Below, in pieces: positions 15,031-24,663 of a stretch of DNA of 64,000 bases. The notes under the pieces are model-generated. The model made no database searches, was not told the origin of the DNA, and saw only the letters and a list, made by a program, of their open reading frames with translations. The position numbers and the translations under genes were made by a program. The stretch is from an uncultured Sphingorhabdus sp. (GTDB lineage Bacteria > Pseudomonadota > Alphaproteobacteria > Sphingomonadales > Sphingomonadaceae): the NCBI GenBank assembly GCA_947501885.1, contig CANMXN010000001.1:1426001-1490000 (forward strand), written 5' to 3'. Position 1 is the stretch's first letter. Each line of letters begins with the position of its first letter.

Positions 15031-16551
15031 TTACGAATCCCTCCTCCAATATTCATCGCGCAGCAGACGCTTGTATAATTTACCCGTATCATGACGCGGT
15101 AGTTCGGCCATGAAATCAATACGGCGCGGTATTTTTACGCCAGATAATTTTGTCCGCGCATACGCATCTAATTCTTGGCGCAATTCATCATTGGCATCAT
15201 CCATATCGATAGGCTGCACGACGGCGATGACTTCTTCACCCATGTCATCATGCGGTCCGCCTATGACGGCGACATCTTGGATTTTTGGATGGGTAATGAG
15301 ATGGTTTTCAATCTCTTGCGGATATATATTCACACCGCCTGATATAATCATAAAGCTCTTACGATCGGTAAGATATAAAAAACCGTCTTCATCAAGCTTG
15401 CCAATATCACCCAGAGACGTCCATCCTTTATCATTCGCGGCCTCAGCGGTTTTTTTGGGGTCATTATGATAGGAAAAAGGTGTGCCGCCCTCGAAATATA
15501 TTTGCCCTTCTTCACCAACAGCAACATCCTCGCCATTCTCACCACAAATATGAGGCGCTCCTAAAATTGATTTTCCAACCGAGCCTTTGTGAGTGAGCCA
15601 ATCATGGCTGTTGATATAGGTCATGCCATTGCCCTCTGAGCCAGCATAATATTCGTGTAATACAGGCCCCCACCAATCGATCATCGCTTCTTTGACGGGA
15701 ATGGGGCAAGGTGCGGCTGCATGGATAGCGCATTTGAGCGTAGAGACATCATATCTCTTACGTGTTTCTTCGGGTAGTTTGAGCATGCGCACAAAATGCG
15801 TAGGCACCCATTGGCTGTCTGTTATGCTATATTTTTCAATCGCAGCCAGAGCATTCTCAGGATCAAATTTCTCCATCACCACTACCGTTCCGCCCATGCG
15901 GTGTACGCTCATGCACCATCGCAATGGCGCAGCATGATAAAGCGGTGCAGGTGATAAATAGATGCTATCTGCGCTTAATCCAAAAACCTGATTGGCGAGC
16001 ATGACCAATATATTTGGGCCAGCGATATTCTCATCTTCGGGCATAGGGATACGCACACCCTTGGGCCGTCCCGTTGTGCCCGATGAATAGAGCATATCGG
16101 TTCCGCATCTCTCATCGGCAATCGGTGTGTCTGGCATTTCGGTCAGATGTTCTTCAATACCGCGCTCTTCATCATCAAAAAGAAATTGAGGAACTTCAGG
16201 GTTTAGATCAAGCAATGCATCACTACATGCGCGCATTTTGGCGGAAGATATAAGCATTTTGCTGCCGCTATCCTTGATAATGTAACTGGCTTCATCGGAG
16301 GTAAGACGATTGGAGATACATACGAAAAATAGCCCTGCTCGCTGCGCCGCCCATGTGACATCAAAATAATGCGGGTGATTTTCCATCAATATAGCAATGG
16401 TATCACCAATTTGAAGGCCTTCTTTGCGAAAAAAATGAGCCAAACGGTTGGATGCTTGATCCAAATCTTTATAGGTGAAACCAAGACCCGAACTGGCCAT
16501 AATAACTGCGGCTTTGTTTGGGTTTTGCTGAGCATGCACGTAAGGATGCAT
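15031..16551 (-). CDS. acyl-CoA synthetase (AMP-binding family)
   Basis: A 506-residue ligase of the ANL superfamily that activates a carboxylic acid with ATP and couples it to CoA. Motif A3 is MLYSSGTTGRPKGV, A5 YYAGSEG, A8 YLTDRKSFMIISGGVNIYPQEIE, and the catalytic lysine lies in the LPRHDTGKLYKRLL tail. The ATG at 16551 follows GGAG by 8 bases; an upstream ATG at 16581 has a poorer site. The gene diverges from an enoyl-CoA hydratase gene across a shared 160-bp region with a palindrome. Substrate is likely a fatty or aromatic acid and cannot be fixed from sequence. Confidence 0.92.
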   Translation of the reverse strand: MHPYVHAQQNPNKAAVIMASSGLGFTYKDLDQASNRLAHFFRKEGLQIGDTIAILMENHPHYFDVTWAAQRAGLFFVCISNRLTSDEASYIIKDSGSKMLISSAKMRACSDALLDLNPEVPQFLFDDEERGIEEHLTEMPDTPIADERCGTDMLYSSGTTGRPKGVRIPMPEDENIAGPNILVMLANQVFGLSADSIYLSPAPLYHAAPLRWCMSVHRMGGTVVVMEKFDPENALAAIEKYSITDSQWVPTHFVRMLKLPEETRKRYDVSTLKCAIHAAAPCPIPVKEAMIDWWGPVLHEYYAGSEGNGMTYINSHDWLTHKGSVGKSILGAPHICGENGEDVAVGEEGQIYFEGGTPFSYHNDPKKTAEAANDKGWTSLGDIGKLDEDGFLYLTDRKSFMIISGGVNIYPQEIENHLITHPKIQDVAVIGGPHDDMGEEVIAVVQPIDMDDANDELRQELDAYARTKLSGVKIPRRIDFMAELPRHDTGKLYKRLLRDEYWRRDS

Positions 16552-16653
16552 TATTATTTCTCCATTATTTCTCTCAAACATAGTCTTTCATATAATCTTA
16601 GGGATTGCGACTCTTTTTTAAGTGTGCGATTAATTTTAAACAATTTATGACAA

Positions 16654-16675
16654 ATGATGCGAAATATAGCATCAT
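16654..16675. promoter_or_regulatory. palindrome between divergent acyl-CoA genes, candidate operator
   Basis: ATGATGC and GCATCAT are perfect 7-base arms separated by 8 bases. The site is in the 158-base region between the acyl-CoA synthetase and enoyl-CoA hydratase starts, closer to the latter. No regulator gene is adjacent, so any binding protein acts from elsewhere. Confidence 0.45.
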
Positions 16676-16709
16676 ACCATCTTAATAGTATGAAAGCGAG
16701 GCGCACCAA

Positions 16710-17507
16710 ATGGTTGATTTGATTGATTATAAACACCAAGATAATATCGCGACTATTACCTTAAATAGTCCCGAAACGCGCAATGCTCTTGCGAGTGACA
16801 TGTGCGTGGCATTGGTTGATGCCTTAAAACGGGCTGATAATGATGCGAATATTAGCTGTGTGATATTAGCAGCAGCAGGCAAAAGCTTTTGCGCGGGCGG
16901 TAATATTAAAGAGATTCGTGCCATGACCGCTGATCAAAAAATGACGCCGCTTCAAATTGAACATTGGTATAAAGAGGGTATTCAGCGCATTCCGCTCACT
17001 ATGGCGGAAATATCTGTGCCTGTGATTGCGGCGGTTAATGGTCATGCCATAGGCGCAGGCAATGATCTGGCAACGATGTGCGATATACGCATTGCTGCAG
17101 AAGATGCAATATTTGCCGAGAGCTTTTTGCGCGTTGGAATCATCCCTGGGGATGGCGGGGCTTGGCTCTTGCCTCGTATCATTGGCACAGCGCGGGCCAA
17201 TCATATGCTGTTTACGGGTGAATTTATTGATGCACAAAAAGCCTATGATTATGGATTAATCTCTGAGGTTGTTGCGGGCGATAAATTGATGGAGCGCGCG
17301 ATGGAGTTAGCCCAGCAAGTGGCTTCTTTCCCGCCAATGGCCATTCGCAAAACCAAAGAATTGATGCGCAGCGCGGCCTCGGCAACATTGAAAGAGAATC
17401 TCGACACAGCGGCAATTTACCAAGGTGTGCTTCAACAAATGGATGACCATCGCGAGGCGATTGATGCGATCCTTGAAAAACGCAAACCCAATTTTAAAGG
17501 GCATTAA
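16710..17507 (+). CDS. enoyl-CoA hydratase/isomerase
   Basis: A 265-residue crotonase-fold enzyme of normal length. The oxyanion-hole segments are SFCAGGNIKEI near 56-66 and GHAIGAGNDLA near 110-120. The two usual catalytic glutamate positions lie in the AESFLRVGIIPGDGGAWLLPRIIG region; the first is E and the second appears as D in PGDGG. Family members hydrate 2-enoyl-CoA or isomerise double bonds in beta-oxidation. It heads a rightward run of degradation genes and shares a divergent control region with the CoA ligase gene. Start ATG has GCGAGG upstream. Confidence 0.92.
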   Translation: MVDLIDYKHQDNIATITLNSPETRNALASDMCVALVDALKRADNDANISCVILAAAGKSFCAGGNIKEIRAMTADQKMTPLQIEHWYKEGIQRIPLTMAEISVPVIAAVNGHAIGAGNDLATMCDIRIAAEDAIFAESFLRVGIIPGDGGAWLLPRIIGTARANHMLFTGEFIDAQKAYDYGLISEVVAGDKLMERAMELAQQVASFPPMAIRKTKELMRSAASATLKENLDTAAIYQGVLQQMDDHREAIDAILEKRKPNFKGH

Positions 17508-17545
17508 GCGCAATATTATATGAGAGATTTTTAAGGGGAAAGAAA

Positions 17546-19504
17546 ATGAGAGCAATAGTATCGGCTATGGTATTAGCACCGATAATGGTTATGACGAGCC
17601 ATGCGCAAGAGCCTGTAAAAGGTGAAGCAACAGCCGCTACAAAAGAGGCCAATGCCAAGGTTGCGCAAAAATTGCCCATTGCCGATCAAAAAGATTTTGA
17701 AAATGCACGGCGCGGTTTTCTGGGTAAGATTGAAAAACCAATATTAAATGCCGATAGCAGCGTTGCGTGGGATGTGGATCAATTTGATTTCATGAAAGGT
17801 GCTGCCCCTGATACGGTTAATCCATCGCTTTGGCGTCAAGGTCAGCTTAACAATATTCATGGTCTGTTTGAAGTCACCAAAGGCATTTATCAAATTCGCG
17901 GTTATGATCTGGCGCAAATGACGTTGATTGCTGGCAAGAGCGGTTGGATTATTATTGATCCATTAACGACGCCTGCACCTGCGAAAGCGGGCCTCGAGCT
18001 GGCCAATAAAATCTTGGGCGAGCGTCCAGTAAGTGCCGTTATCTATACGCACAGCCATGGCGATCATTTTGGCGGCGTATGGGGTGTGATGTCGCAAGCT
18101 GATTATGCTTCTGGTAAAGTTGATGTCATTGGCCCGCATGGTTTCTTGCGCGAATCTATTGGTGAGAGCGTTATAGCGGGAACGGCAATGAACCGCCGTG
18201 TCCAATTTCAATTTGGTACGGGCTTGCCAGCGGGTAAAGATGGGCATGTCGGTGTTGGCTTAGGCCAAGCATTATCACGAGGTGATGTTGCGCTAATCCC
18301 GCCAACCAAAACGGTTGGTGCTGATGGCGGTATCATGGAAATCGATGGTATTACATTTGATTTTATGGATGCTGGGGAAACCGAAGCACCGGCGGAATTG
18401 GTCTTTTATTTACCGCAGTTCAAAGCATTGCACAGCGCCGAAGTGGTAACGCGCAATTTCCACAATGTGCTTACTCCACGCGGCGCATTGGTGCGCGATA
18501 CGCTCAAATGGAGCAAGGTGATTGACGAAATGCTCACCCGCTATGGCGTGAAATCGGACATATTATTGGCATCACACCATTGGCCCACATGGGGGCGTGA
18601 AAATGTAGCAATTGCCCTTAAACATCAGCGCGGCCTTTATCGCTATGTTCACGATCAAACCATGCGCCAAGCCAATCAAGGAGCGACGATTCATGAGATT
18701 GCCGAAAATATTGGCGAGCCTGATTTTGCCCAAACTGATTTTGGCGTGCGCGATTATTATGGCACGCTCAATCATAATAGTAAGGCCGTATATCAGCGCT
18801 ATTTCGGTTGGTGGGATGGCGTTCCCGCTAACTATTATCAGCATCCCCCCGTGCAAGCGGCGGTAAAATATGTCGAGGCCTTTGGCGGTGCAGACAAGGC
18901 ACTAGCAATCGGCAAAAAAGCCTTTCAGGATGGTGATTATCGCTGGGCGGCAACTATATTCAATCATATCGTCTATGCTAATCCGAAAAATGAGGGTGCA
19001 AAAAAATGGCTCGCATCTTCTTATGAACAATTAGGTTTCCAGAGCGAATCTGGCGCATGGCGCAATATATTTCTAAGCGGTGCTAAGGAACTGCGCGAAG
19101 GCAATATTGGCAATGCGATAGTCTCTACCGCTAGTGAGCGCGTGCTGAATAATATTCCAGCCATTGATTTGTTTGATTCCATTGCAACACGTTTTAACCC
19201 ATCAAAAATGCAAGGCGATGGCGGTATTATTCAATTTAATTTCCCGAATAGTGCGGTCAGTGTTGATTTGGGTAAAAGCGTATTATTCCCGCGTGCCGTT
19301 GATGGAGAAACAGAAGGTGTTAAATCAGATGCAAGCGTAACAATAAGCCGAGAGAATTTCACGAAAATATTGCTGCGCACTGCCAATCCTTTGGCGCTTA
19401 TTCAATCGGGTGATATGCAAATATCGGGTGATACTGCGCTCTTAACGGCTTTGTTTAGTTCGCTTGATCCCGTTGATCCGCAATTTGATATTGTGACGCC
19501 ATAA
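17546..19504 (+). CDS. secreted alkylsulfatase-like metallo-beta-lactamase protein
   Basis: A 652-residue protein with a signal peptide ending near residue 20 (MTSHA-QEP). The zinc motif THSHGDHFGG (H169, H171, D173, H174) and LASHHWPTWG match the SdsA1/alkyl-sulfatase type, with the large dimerisation and SCP2-like C-terminal domains expected for the length. Family members hydrolyse long-chain alkyl sulfates to alcohol and sulfate in the periplasm. AAGGGGAAAG precedes the ATG. The gene is followed by acyl-CoA dehydrogenases, so the released chain may feed beta-oxidation. Substrate specificity is an inference from the family. Confidence 0.9.
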   Translation: MRAIVSAMVLAPIMVMTSHAQEPVKGEATAATKEANAKVAQKLPIADQKDFENARRGFLGKIEKPILNADSSVAWDVDQFDFMKGAAPDTVNPSLWRQGQLNNIHGLFEVTKGIYQIRGYDLAQMTLIAGKSGWIIIDPLTTPAPAKAGLELANKILGERPVSAVIYTHSHGDHFGGVWGVMSQADYASGKVDVIGPHGFLRESIGESVIAGTAMNRRVQFQFGTGLPAGKDGHVGVGLGQALSRGDVALIPPTKTVGADGGIMEIDGITFDFMDAGETEAPAELVFYLPQFKALHSAEVVTRNFHNVLTPRGALVRDTLKWSKVIDEMLTRYGVKSDILLASHHWPTWGRENVAIALKHQRGLYRYVHDQTMRQANQGATIHEIAENIGEPDFAQTDFGVRDYYGTLNHNSKAVYQRYFGWWDGVPANYYQHPPVQAAVKYVEAFGGADKALAIGKKAFQDGDYRWAATIFNHIVYANPKNEGAKKWLASSYEQLGFQSESGAWRNIFLSGAKELREGNIGNAIVSTASERVLNNIPAIDLFDSIATRFNPSKMQGDGGIIQFNFPNSAVSVDLGKSVLFPRAVDGETEGVKSDASVTISRENFTKILLRTANPLALIQSGDMQISGDTALLTALFSSLDPVDPQFDIVTP

Positions 19505-19543
19505 TAGGAGTATAGCCGCGTATGAAACACAAGAAAGCGACAT

Positions 19544-20698
19544 ATGAACCGATTTAATTTTCCCACTATTAAGCCTGACCCTGCGCTCGAAGAATTGCGC
19601 AGCGAAGTACAGGAATTTTTGATTTCTGAAAAAGAGGCGGGGAATTTTCAGAGCGAGCCTGAGTGCTGGATGTCATCTTCTGATCCTGAGTTTTCTCGCA
19701 AGATGGGTGCGCGCGGTTGGATAGGAATGAATTGGAAAGGCTATGGTGGCCATAATCGCAGCGCCTTAGAGCGTTACATCGTTACCGAAGAAACATTGCG
19801 CTTTGGCGCCCCTGTGGGCGCGCATTGGATAGCCGATCGGCAGCATGCACCCATGCTGGTAGAGCATGGCACAGAGGAACAGAAAGAAGATATATTGCCG
19901 CGCATTGCAGCGGGCGAATATTATTTTGCTATTGGGCTTAGCGAAGCTGGGGCAGGGTCTGATCTGGCTGCGGTGAAAACCAAGGCCGAGAAATTACCCG
20001 ATGGCAGATGGAAATTAAATGGCCAGAAGATTTGGTCATCGGGGGCGCAGCACGCCCATTATATGGTCTCGCTCGTGCGCACATCGCCGCCCGATGGCCG
20101 CAATCGGCATGTTGGACTATCGCAAGTTTTAATCGATATGAGCGCCGAGGGTGTCAGCGTTAAACCAATTACGGATTTAGCAGGAGATGCGCATTTTAAC
20201 GAAGTGACCTATGATGATGTCATCTTACCAGCAGATGCACTGCTGGGTGAAGAAGGCGGCGGATGGAAACAAGTTACCAACGAGTTGGCGATGGAGCGAT
20301 CTGGCCCAGAGCGATTTTTGAGCAGCTATGTAACGCTGGAACAAGCGGTGATAGAATTGCAAGGCAAGATGGGGAGCAACGCCAAAGCGCGTTTGGGCCT
20401 AATCTATGCCAATTTACGCACATTACGCGGTATGTCTTTTGGGATTGCGAACCTATTGGAACAGGGAATCTCACCTGAAACAGAGGCGGCCTTGGTCAAG
20501 GATTTGGGCAACACGCTGGAAAATAAAGTAACGCAAAATGTACGTGCGATGTTAAGCGAATTACCTATGAGCGAGCTGAGCGATACGATGAAACGGATTA
20601 TCAATATCGGTGTGTTGCGCAGTCCGCCCAACACCTTGCGCGGCGGCACCACAGAGGTAATGCGCGGTATCACAGCGCGTCAATTGGGTTTGCGGTGA
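19544..20698 (+). CDS. acyl-CoA dehydrogenase, larger subunit type
   Basis: A 384-residue flavoenzyme of the ACAD family. The FAD/substrate region shows YYFAIGLSEAGAGSDLAAVKTKAEK and NGQKIWSSGAQHAHYMVSLVRT, the C-terminus GGTTEVMRGITARQLGL. It oxidises acyl-CoA to 2-enoyl-CoA with electrons passed to electron-transfer flavoprotein. A second, shorter ACAD gene starts 7 bases after the stop. Adjacent unequal ACADs are the pattern of heteromeric steroid/bile-side-chain dehydrogenases, in which the subunits form an alpha2beta2 enzyme; that comparison is inference. Confidence 0.92.
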   Translation: MNRFNFPTIKPDPALEELRSEVQEFLISEKEAGNFQSEPECWMSSSDPEFSRKMGARGWIGMNWKGYGGHNRSALERYIVTEETLRFGAPVGAHWIADRQHAPMLVEHGTEEQKEDILPRIAAGEYYFAIGLSEAGAGSDLAAVKTKAEKLPDGRWKLNGQKIWSSGAQHAHYMVSLVRTSPPDGRNRHVGLSQVLIDMSAEGVSVKPITDLAGDAHFNEVTYDDVILPADALLGEEGGGWKQVTNELAMERSGPERFLSSYVTLEQAVIELQGKMGSNAKARLGLIYANLRTLRGMSFGIANLLEQGISPETEAALVKDLGNTLENKVTQNVRAMLSELPMSELSDTMKRIINIGVLRSPPNTLRGGTTEVMRGITARQLGLR

Positions 20699-20705
20699 GA
20701 GAGTT

Positions 20706-21701
20706 ATGATCGATACAGAGAGTTTAATCGCGCAGAGCGCTGCGAAAATTCACGAACGCCATGGCGGCCGTGATGTGCTGCATGGCGAGAGCGCGCCAAC
20801 TGCTTATTGGGATGCGATTATTGAAAATGGACTGCATCTTGCTTGGGCTTCTGAAGAAGCGGGCGGCTTTGGTGCGGAGCTCTCAGAAGTCGCTGGTGCA
20901 ATATGGAATATGACGCCAGCACCTGTGCCTTTTGTCGAAACTTTGATTGCCAATAAATTGCTGGAATTGGGCGGTTTAGACTTGGCCGAAGGGACGGCAA
21001 GCGTTGCAATAGGGGCGGCTGATGGTAAGCATATTATCCCCTTTGCGGATATGGCCGAGGATGTTGTGCTGTTTGCTGATGGATTAATTGCACAATATAA
21101 AAGTAAGGATCTGGAGCTTCATAGCATTGATAGCTTATCCCCTGATACGGATGGGATCGCTGATTTTTCAAAGGCCAATCCGATTAATAATATGCAGACC
21201 AATATATCGCGTTTCAGCATAGAAGCGATTATTTTGACCCTGCGCTGCGTGCAGATGGCGGCGGTGATGGACGGGGCTTTATCGCTATCGATTGACCATG
21301 TATCAGCACGCGAACAATTTGGCAGGCCGCTGTCTAAATTTCAGGCCATCCAGCATCAATTGGCCGAGGCCGCATCGCAAGTCGCCGCAGCCAATATGGC
21401 GGCATCGCAAGCATGCGCGGCGCTAAGCCAAGACATTGAAAGCGCATGGCACGAAGCCGTCATAGCCAAAGTGCAAATTTCTGATAGCGTCGAGGGTGCG
21501 ACATCGGCGTTCCAACAAGTTCATGGGGCGATTGGCTATACGATGGAATATGATTTGCATCATTATACACGCAGGCTTTGGACATGGCGGGATTCATTGG
21601 GGAATGAACATTTATGGGCAAAAAAATTGGGTGATGACCTAGCATCAAAAGATAAAGACCAACTTTGGCAAGGCGTAACAACAGGCGCTTGGCAAGCATA
21701 A
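20706..21701 (+). CDS. acyl-CoA dehydrogenase, shorter subunit type
   Basis: A 331-residue ACAD-family protein, shorter than normal (about 380). The C-terminal part has SAREQFGRPLSKFQAIQHQLAEAASQVAAANMAASQA, the FAD-contact helix, and QVHGAIGYTMEYDLHHYTRRLWTW. The N-terminal half is degenerate, lacking a clear FAD-stacking GSD motif. Such subunits complement the neighbouring 384-residue ACAD in heteromeric enzymes. It is 7 bases after that gene and in the same operon. Confidence 0.9.
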   Translation: MIDTESLIAQSAAKIHERHGGRDVLHGESAPTAYWDAIIENGLHLAWASEEAGGFGAELSEVAGAIWNMTPAPVPFVETLIANKLLELGGLDLAEGTASVAIGAADGKHIIPFADMAEDVVLFADGLIAQYKSKDLELHSIDSLSPDTDGIADFSKANPINNMQTNISRFSIEAIILTLRCVQMAAVMDGALSLSIDHVSAREQFGRPLSKFQAIQHQLAEAASQVAAANMAASQACAALSQDIESAWHEAVIAKVQISDSVEGATSAFQQVHGAIGYTMEYDLHHYTRRLWTWRDSLGNEHLWAKKLGDDLASKDKDQLWQGVTTGAWQA

Positions 21702-21720
21702 TTATAGAAGGAATATAGCA

Positions 21721-22698
21721 ATGAAAACGAAAATCACCGAATTATTTAATATTCAACATCCCATCATTCAGGGCGGTATGCATTATGTTGGTTTTGCCGA
21801 GATGGCAGCAGCGGTCTCCAATGCGGGTGGGCTTGGTATTATTACCGCCCTCACGCAACCATCCGCCGAAGCCTTGGCCAATGAAATAGCGCGGTGCCGT
21901 GAAATGACCGATAAACCTTTTGGTGTAAATCTGACATTTCTGCCTGTCGTAAATTCTCCCAATTATGCAGGCATGGTAAAGGCCATTATCGAGGGCGGCG
22001 TTAAAGTCGTCGAAACGGCTGGCAATAACCCTGTACAGGTTTTACCCGCGCTGCATGAGGCGGGCATTAAAGTTATCCATAAATGTACATCGGTGCGCCA
22101 TGCGCTCAAGGCGCAAAGCATCGGCTGTGATGCGGTGAGCGTTGATGGGTTTGAATGCGGCGGACACCCCGGCGAAGATGATATTCCCAATATGATATTG
22201 CTGCCCCGTGCTGCGGATGAATTGGATATTCCCTTTGTATCCTCTGGTGGTCAGGCTGATGGCAGGTCGCTGGTGGCGTCTTTGGCTATGGGGGCTGATG
22301 GTATGAATATGGGGACACGTTTCATCGCGACCAAAGAAGCCCCTGTGCATCAAAATGTGAAGGATGCGATTGTCGCAGCTAGCGAATTAGACACGCGCCT
22401 TGTCATGCGTCCCTTGCGTAATACCGAGCGGGTGATGAACAATAAAGCCGTTGAGAAATTGCTCGAAATTGAAAAAGAAAAAGGTGATGATTTGCAATTT
22501 ACCGATGTGATCGAACAAGTAGCGGGCGTATATCCCAAAATCATGAAAGAAGGCACAATGGATGCGGGGGCTTGGTCCTGCGGTATGGTGGCAGGCCTGA
22601 TTAATAATATTCCAACCTGTCAGGAATTGATCGATACTATTATGACCGAGGCCGATGCGATTATTAATGAGCGGCTTAAGGGCTTTCAGAGCGCATAA
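21721..22698 (+). CDS. nitronate monooxygenase-like FMN protein
   Basis: A 325-residue TIM-barrel flavoprotein of the 2-nitropropane dioxygenase / NMO family. Recognised are the N-terminal PIIQGGMHYVG, the phosphate-binding VSVDGFECGGHPGEDD, and FVSSGGQADGRSLVASLAMGADGMNMGTRF, and the catalytic-type histidine in the GGHPG segment. Many relatives in degradation clusters are annotated only by fold and their substrates are not known; some may act as enoyl reductases. It is 19 bases after the ACAD gene and followed by a Rieske protein, so it is part of the same unit. Confidence 0.88.
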   Translation: MKTKITELFNIQHPIIQGGMHYVGFAEMAAAVSNAGGLGIITALTQPSAEALANEIARCREMTDKPFGVNLTFLPVVNSPNYAGMVKAIIEGGVKVVETAGNNPVQVLPALHEAGIKVIHKCTSVRHALKAQSIGCDAVSVDGFECGGHPGEDDIPNMILLPRAADELDIPFVSSGGQADGRSLVASLAMGADGMNMGTRFIATKEAPVHQNVKDAIVAASELDTRLVMRPLRNTERVMNNKAVEKLLEIEKEKGDDLQFTDVIEQVAGVYPKIMKEGTMDAGAWSCGMVAGLINNIPTCQELIDTIMTEADAIINERLKGFQSA

Positions 22699-22701
22699 AC
22701 C

Positions 22702-23559
22702 ATGCAAGGTGATTTGACCGATCAACAATGGGCATTGGTGCGCGCGCGTCCCAATGCTGTTGACTATACTGATCTAGAGCATTTGCATTATTTGGGGAAT
22801 TACACGTGCGATATAGGGGTTTCGCTTACGCGGATGATGGAAAATGCGTATGATTGGGAGCATCTTCCCTTCATCCATAACTCTTCTTTCTCTTCGATAG
22901 ATATAATCGATAGCGGTTCATGGGGATGGCGGGCAAAATTGGGCGTTCCACGAGGCGGCTATCAATTACTTGATTTGCGGGTCGATAGAGCCAATCATTA
23001 TTGGGTTTCGACGGTGTTCCATGGTTTTGGCGAAGGCATGGAAATCCATACACAAGCGCGTGAAATAGATAAAAATGAAATCAATGTAGATGTACGATTT
23101 TATCTACCCGAAAAGCCCAATATGGTTATGGGGCCGATCACATTGGCCTATATGAAAAAACAATATAAGCGGCTCTATGATGAAGATGAAGGCTTAATGC
23201 TAGGGCGGCAAGAGGCATTGGATAGCAATAAATCTAAGGCCCAAGCCCCCGATAGATGGAGCGTGAAATTAAGCGATTTGGATGAAACTCAAACCTATCC
23301 AATCGCCTTATCATCGGGACGATTTGTGTTGCGCCATCATCATGGAGACTGGATTGTGCATAGCGCGCTTTGCCCGCATATGCTGGGGCCGCTTGATGGT
23401 GAAGTGTTGGGTGATGGCATATTAACTTGCCCTTGGCATGGGTATAGGTTTGATGCAAAAAGCGGCGCGAGCCTGCAACCACAATGCGGCGCTCTCACCA
23501 AAACCCCGAGTCTGAAAATATCTGACACTATAATCTCTGTGTCCATATCTCGAAGTTAG
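22702..23559 (+). CDS. Rieske non-haem oxygenase-like protein with permuted domains
   Basis: A 285-residue protein whose Rieske centre is at the C-terminus. C224-x-H226 (ALCPHMLGPLDG) and C243-x2-H246 (LTCPWHGYRF) are the [2Fe-2S] ligands. The N-terminal half is START/SRPBCC-like and carries ENAYDWEHLPFIH, giving D51-x2-H54-x4-H59, the spacing of the mononuclear iron ligands of Rieske oxygenases. In classical oxygenases Rieske comes first and the catalytic domain second; here the order is reversed. The gene follows the NMO-like gene by 3 bases. It could hydroxylate or demethylate a CoA-ester intermediate or its free acid; substrate unknown. A reductase is not encoded nearby. Confidence 0.8.
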   Translation: MQGDLTDQQWALVRARPNAVDYTDLEHLHYLGNYTCDIGVSLTRMMENAYDWEHLPFIHNSSFSSIDIIDSGSWGWRAKLGVPRGGYQLLDLRVDRANHYWVSTVFHGFGEGMEIHTQAREIDKNEINVDVRFYLPEKPNMVMGPITLAYMKKQYKRLYDEDEGLMLGRQEALDSNKSKAQAPDRWSVKLSDLDETQTYPIALSSGRFVLRHHHGDWIVHSALCPHMLGPLDGEVLGDGILTCPWHGYRFDAKSGASLQPQCGALTKTPSLKISDTIISVSISRS

Positions 23560-23604
23560 GTTTTACTACTGTGATGTGGGGATTACCTTGCGGTTCAAAT
23601 AGCG

Positions 23605-24663
23605 TCAGGCCGCTGGGAAATCGTGTTGTTCGAGTAATTCTTCTATAATATCAGTATCATCGAAAGTTGCAATGTGGAATAAAGCATCTCCATTATTGAC
23701 TAATGGCATGATCGCCATTCCAATGATAATACCGCCTTTTCTTGCTCTTACTTCTGTACGTGCTTTGCCAAAGGGGTCAGATAATATTCCTAATAATTGT
23801 TTATCCTCAACGCTGTTGCCCGTTTTTAATTTTGTTCGTAAACTACCGCTAATCGGTGCGCGCACCCAATAGGAGGATTTGGTAATGATGCTTCCTGTGA
23901 GCTTAGGTTCGCGCATTTTTTTATCCTCGCGCAACATACCTATGGATTGCATAACAGAAAAGACACCTTTTAATCCCTTTTGGATTACCTTTTCATTATA
24001 GCGCAAGGCTTCGCCGCCTTCATAGAGGAGCATGTTCACGCCAGCTTCTATCGCCGCATAACGCAAAGTTCCTGCTGCGCCTTTGGAATTAATGATGATC
24101 GGCACGTCAAAGGCATGGGCCAATTTATGCATCGCTTCATCATTTATCGTAGCGCGAATTTGCGGTAAATTGGTGCGATGGATAGCTGCTGTATGCAAGT
24201 CTATACCATGGGTAGATTTGGAAACGATTTCTTCCATAAAAATATGCGCGATCTGGCCTCCTAAAGACCCTGTATCAGACCCCGGGAAACAGCGGTTCAA
24301 ATCACGTCTATCGGGTAAATAGCGAATATTTCGGTTAAACCCTATGGTATTGACGATAGGTACTGCAATTAGAGTACCATGGATGGCGCTGTTAATTCGG
24401 CGGCTTGATAGAAGTCGTTTTATGATTTCAACCCCGTTAATTTCATCACCATGAATGGCGGCTGACACAAATAATATGGGGCCATCAATTTTACCGCGGA
24501 TGACTTCAACGGGAATGACCACATTGGTTTGGTCAAATAATTTTGCGACCTGTATTTCTATCTGTTTGCGTTGGCCCTTTGCAACGGGAATATTGGCGAT
24601 ATTAAAATCATCTTTATCCGCTTGATGACCATCATTTTTATGTCCGATTATATCTTCAATCAT
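23605..24663 (-). CDS. succinylglutamate desuccinylase/aspartoacylase-family hydrolase
   Basis: A 352-residue zinc carboxypeptidase-fold hydrolase of the AstE/AspA group. Metal-binding [14 protein letters not shown] (H and E of the HxxE motif) and GIDLHTAAI are visible, with NLPQIRA following. A C-terminal beta domain ([22 protein letters not shown]...) resembles a biotinyl-lipoyl-type fold. It overlaps the rimK gene by 4 bases, so both are one operon. Such hydrolases remove N-linked or side-chain acyl groups; together with RimK it may reverse or trim amide-linked amino acids. Not an arginine-pathway AstE, since no ast genes are nearby. Confidence 0.85.
   Translation of the reverse strand: MIEDIIGHKNDGHQADKDDFNIANIPVAKGQRKQIEIQVAKLFDQTNVVIPVEVIRGKIDGPILFVSAAIHGDEINGVEIIKRLLSSRRINSAIHGTLIAVPIVNTIGFNRNIRYLPDRRDLNRCFPGSDTGSLGGQIAHIFMEEIVSKSTHGIDLHTAAIHRTNLPQIRATINDEAMHKLAHAFDVPIIINSKGAAGTLRYAAIEAGVNMLLYEGGEALRYNEKVIQKGLKGVFSVMQSIGMLREDKKMREPKLTGSIITKSSYWVRAPISGSLRTKLKTGNSVEDKQLLGILSDPFGKARTEVRARKGGIIIGMAIMPLVNNGDALFHIATFDDTDIIEELLEQHDFPAA

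Noticed and set aside
23605-24663. AstE of the arginine succinyltransferase pathway
   Set aside because: No astA, astB, astC or astD is near; operon overlap with rimK points to another role.
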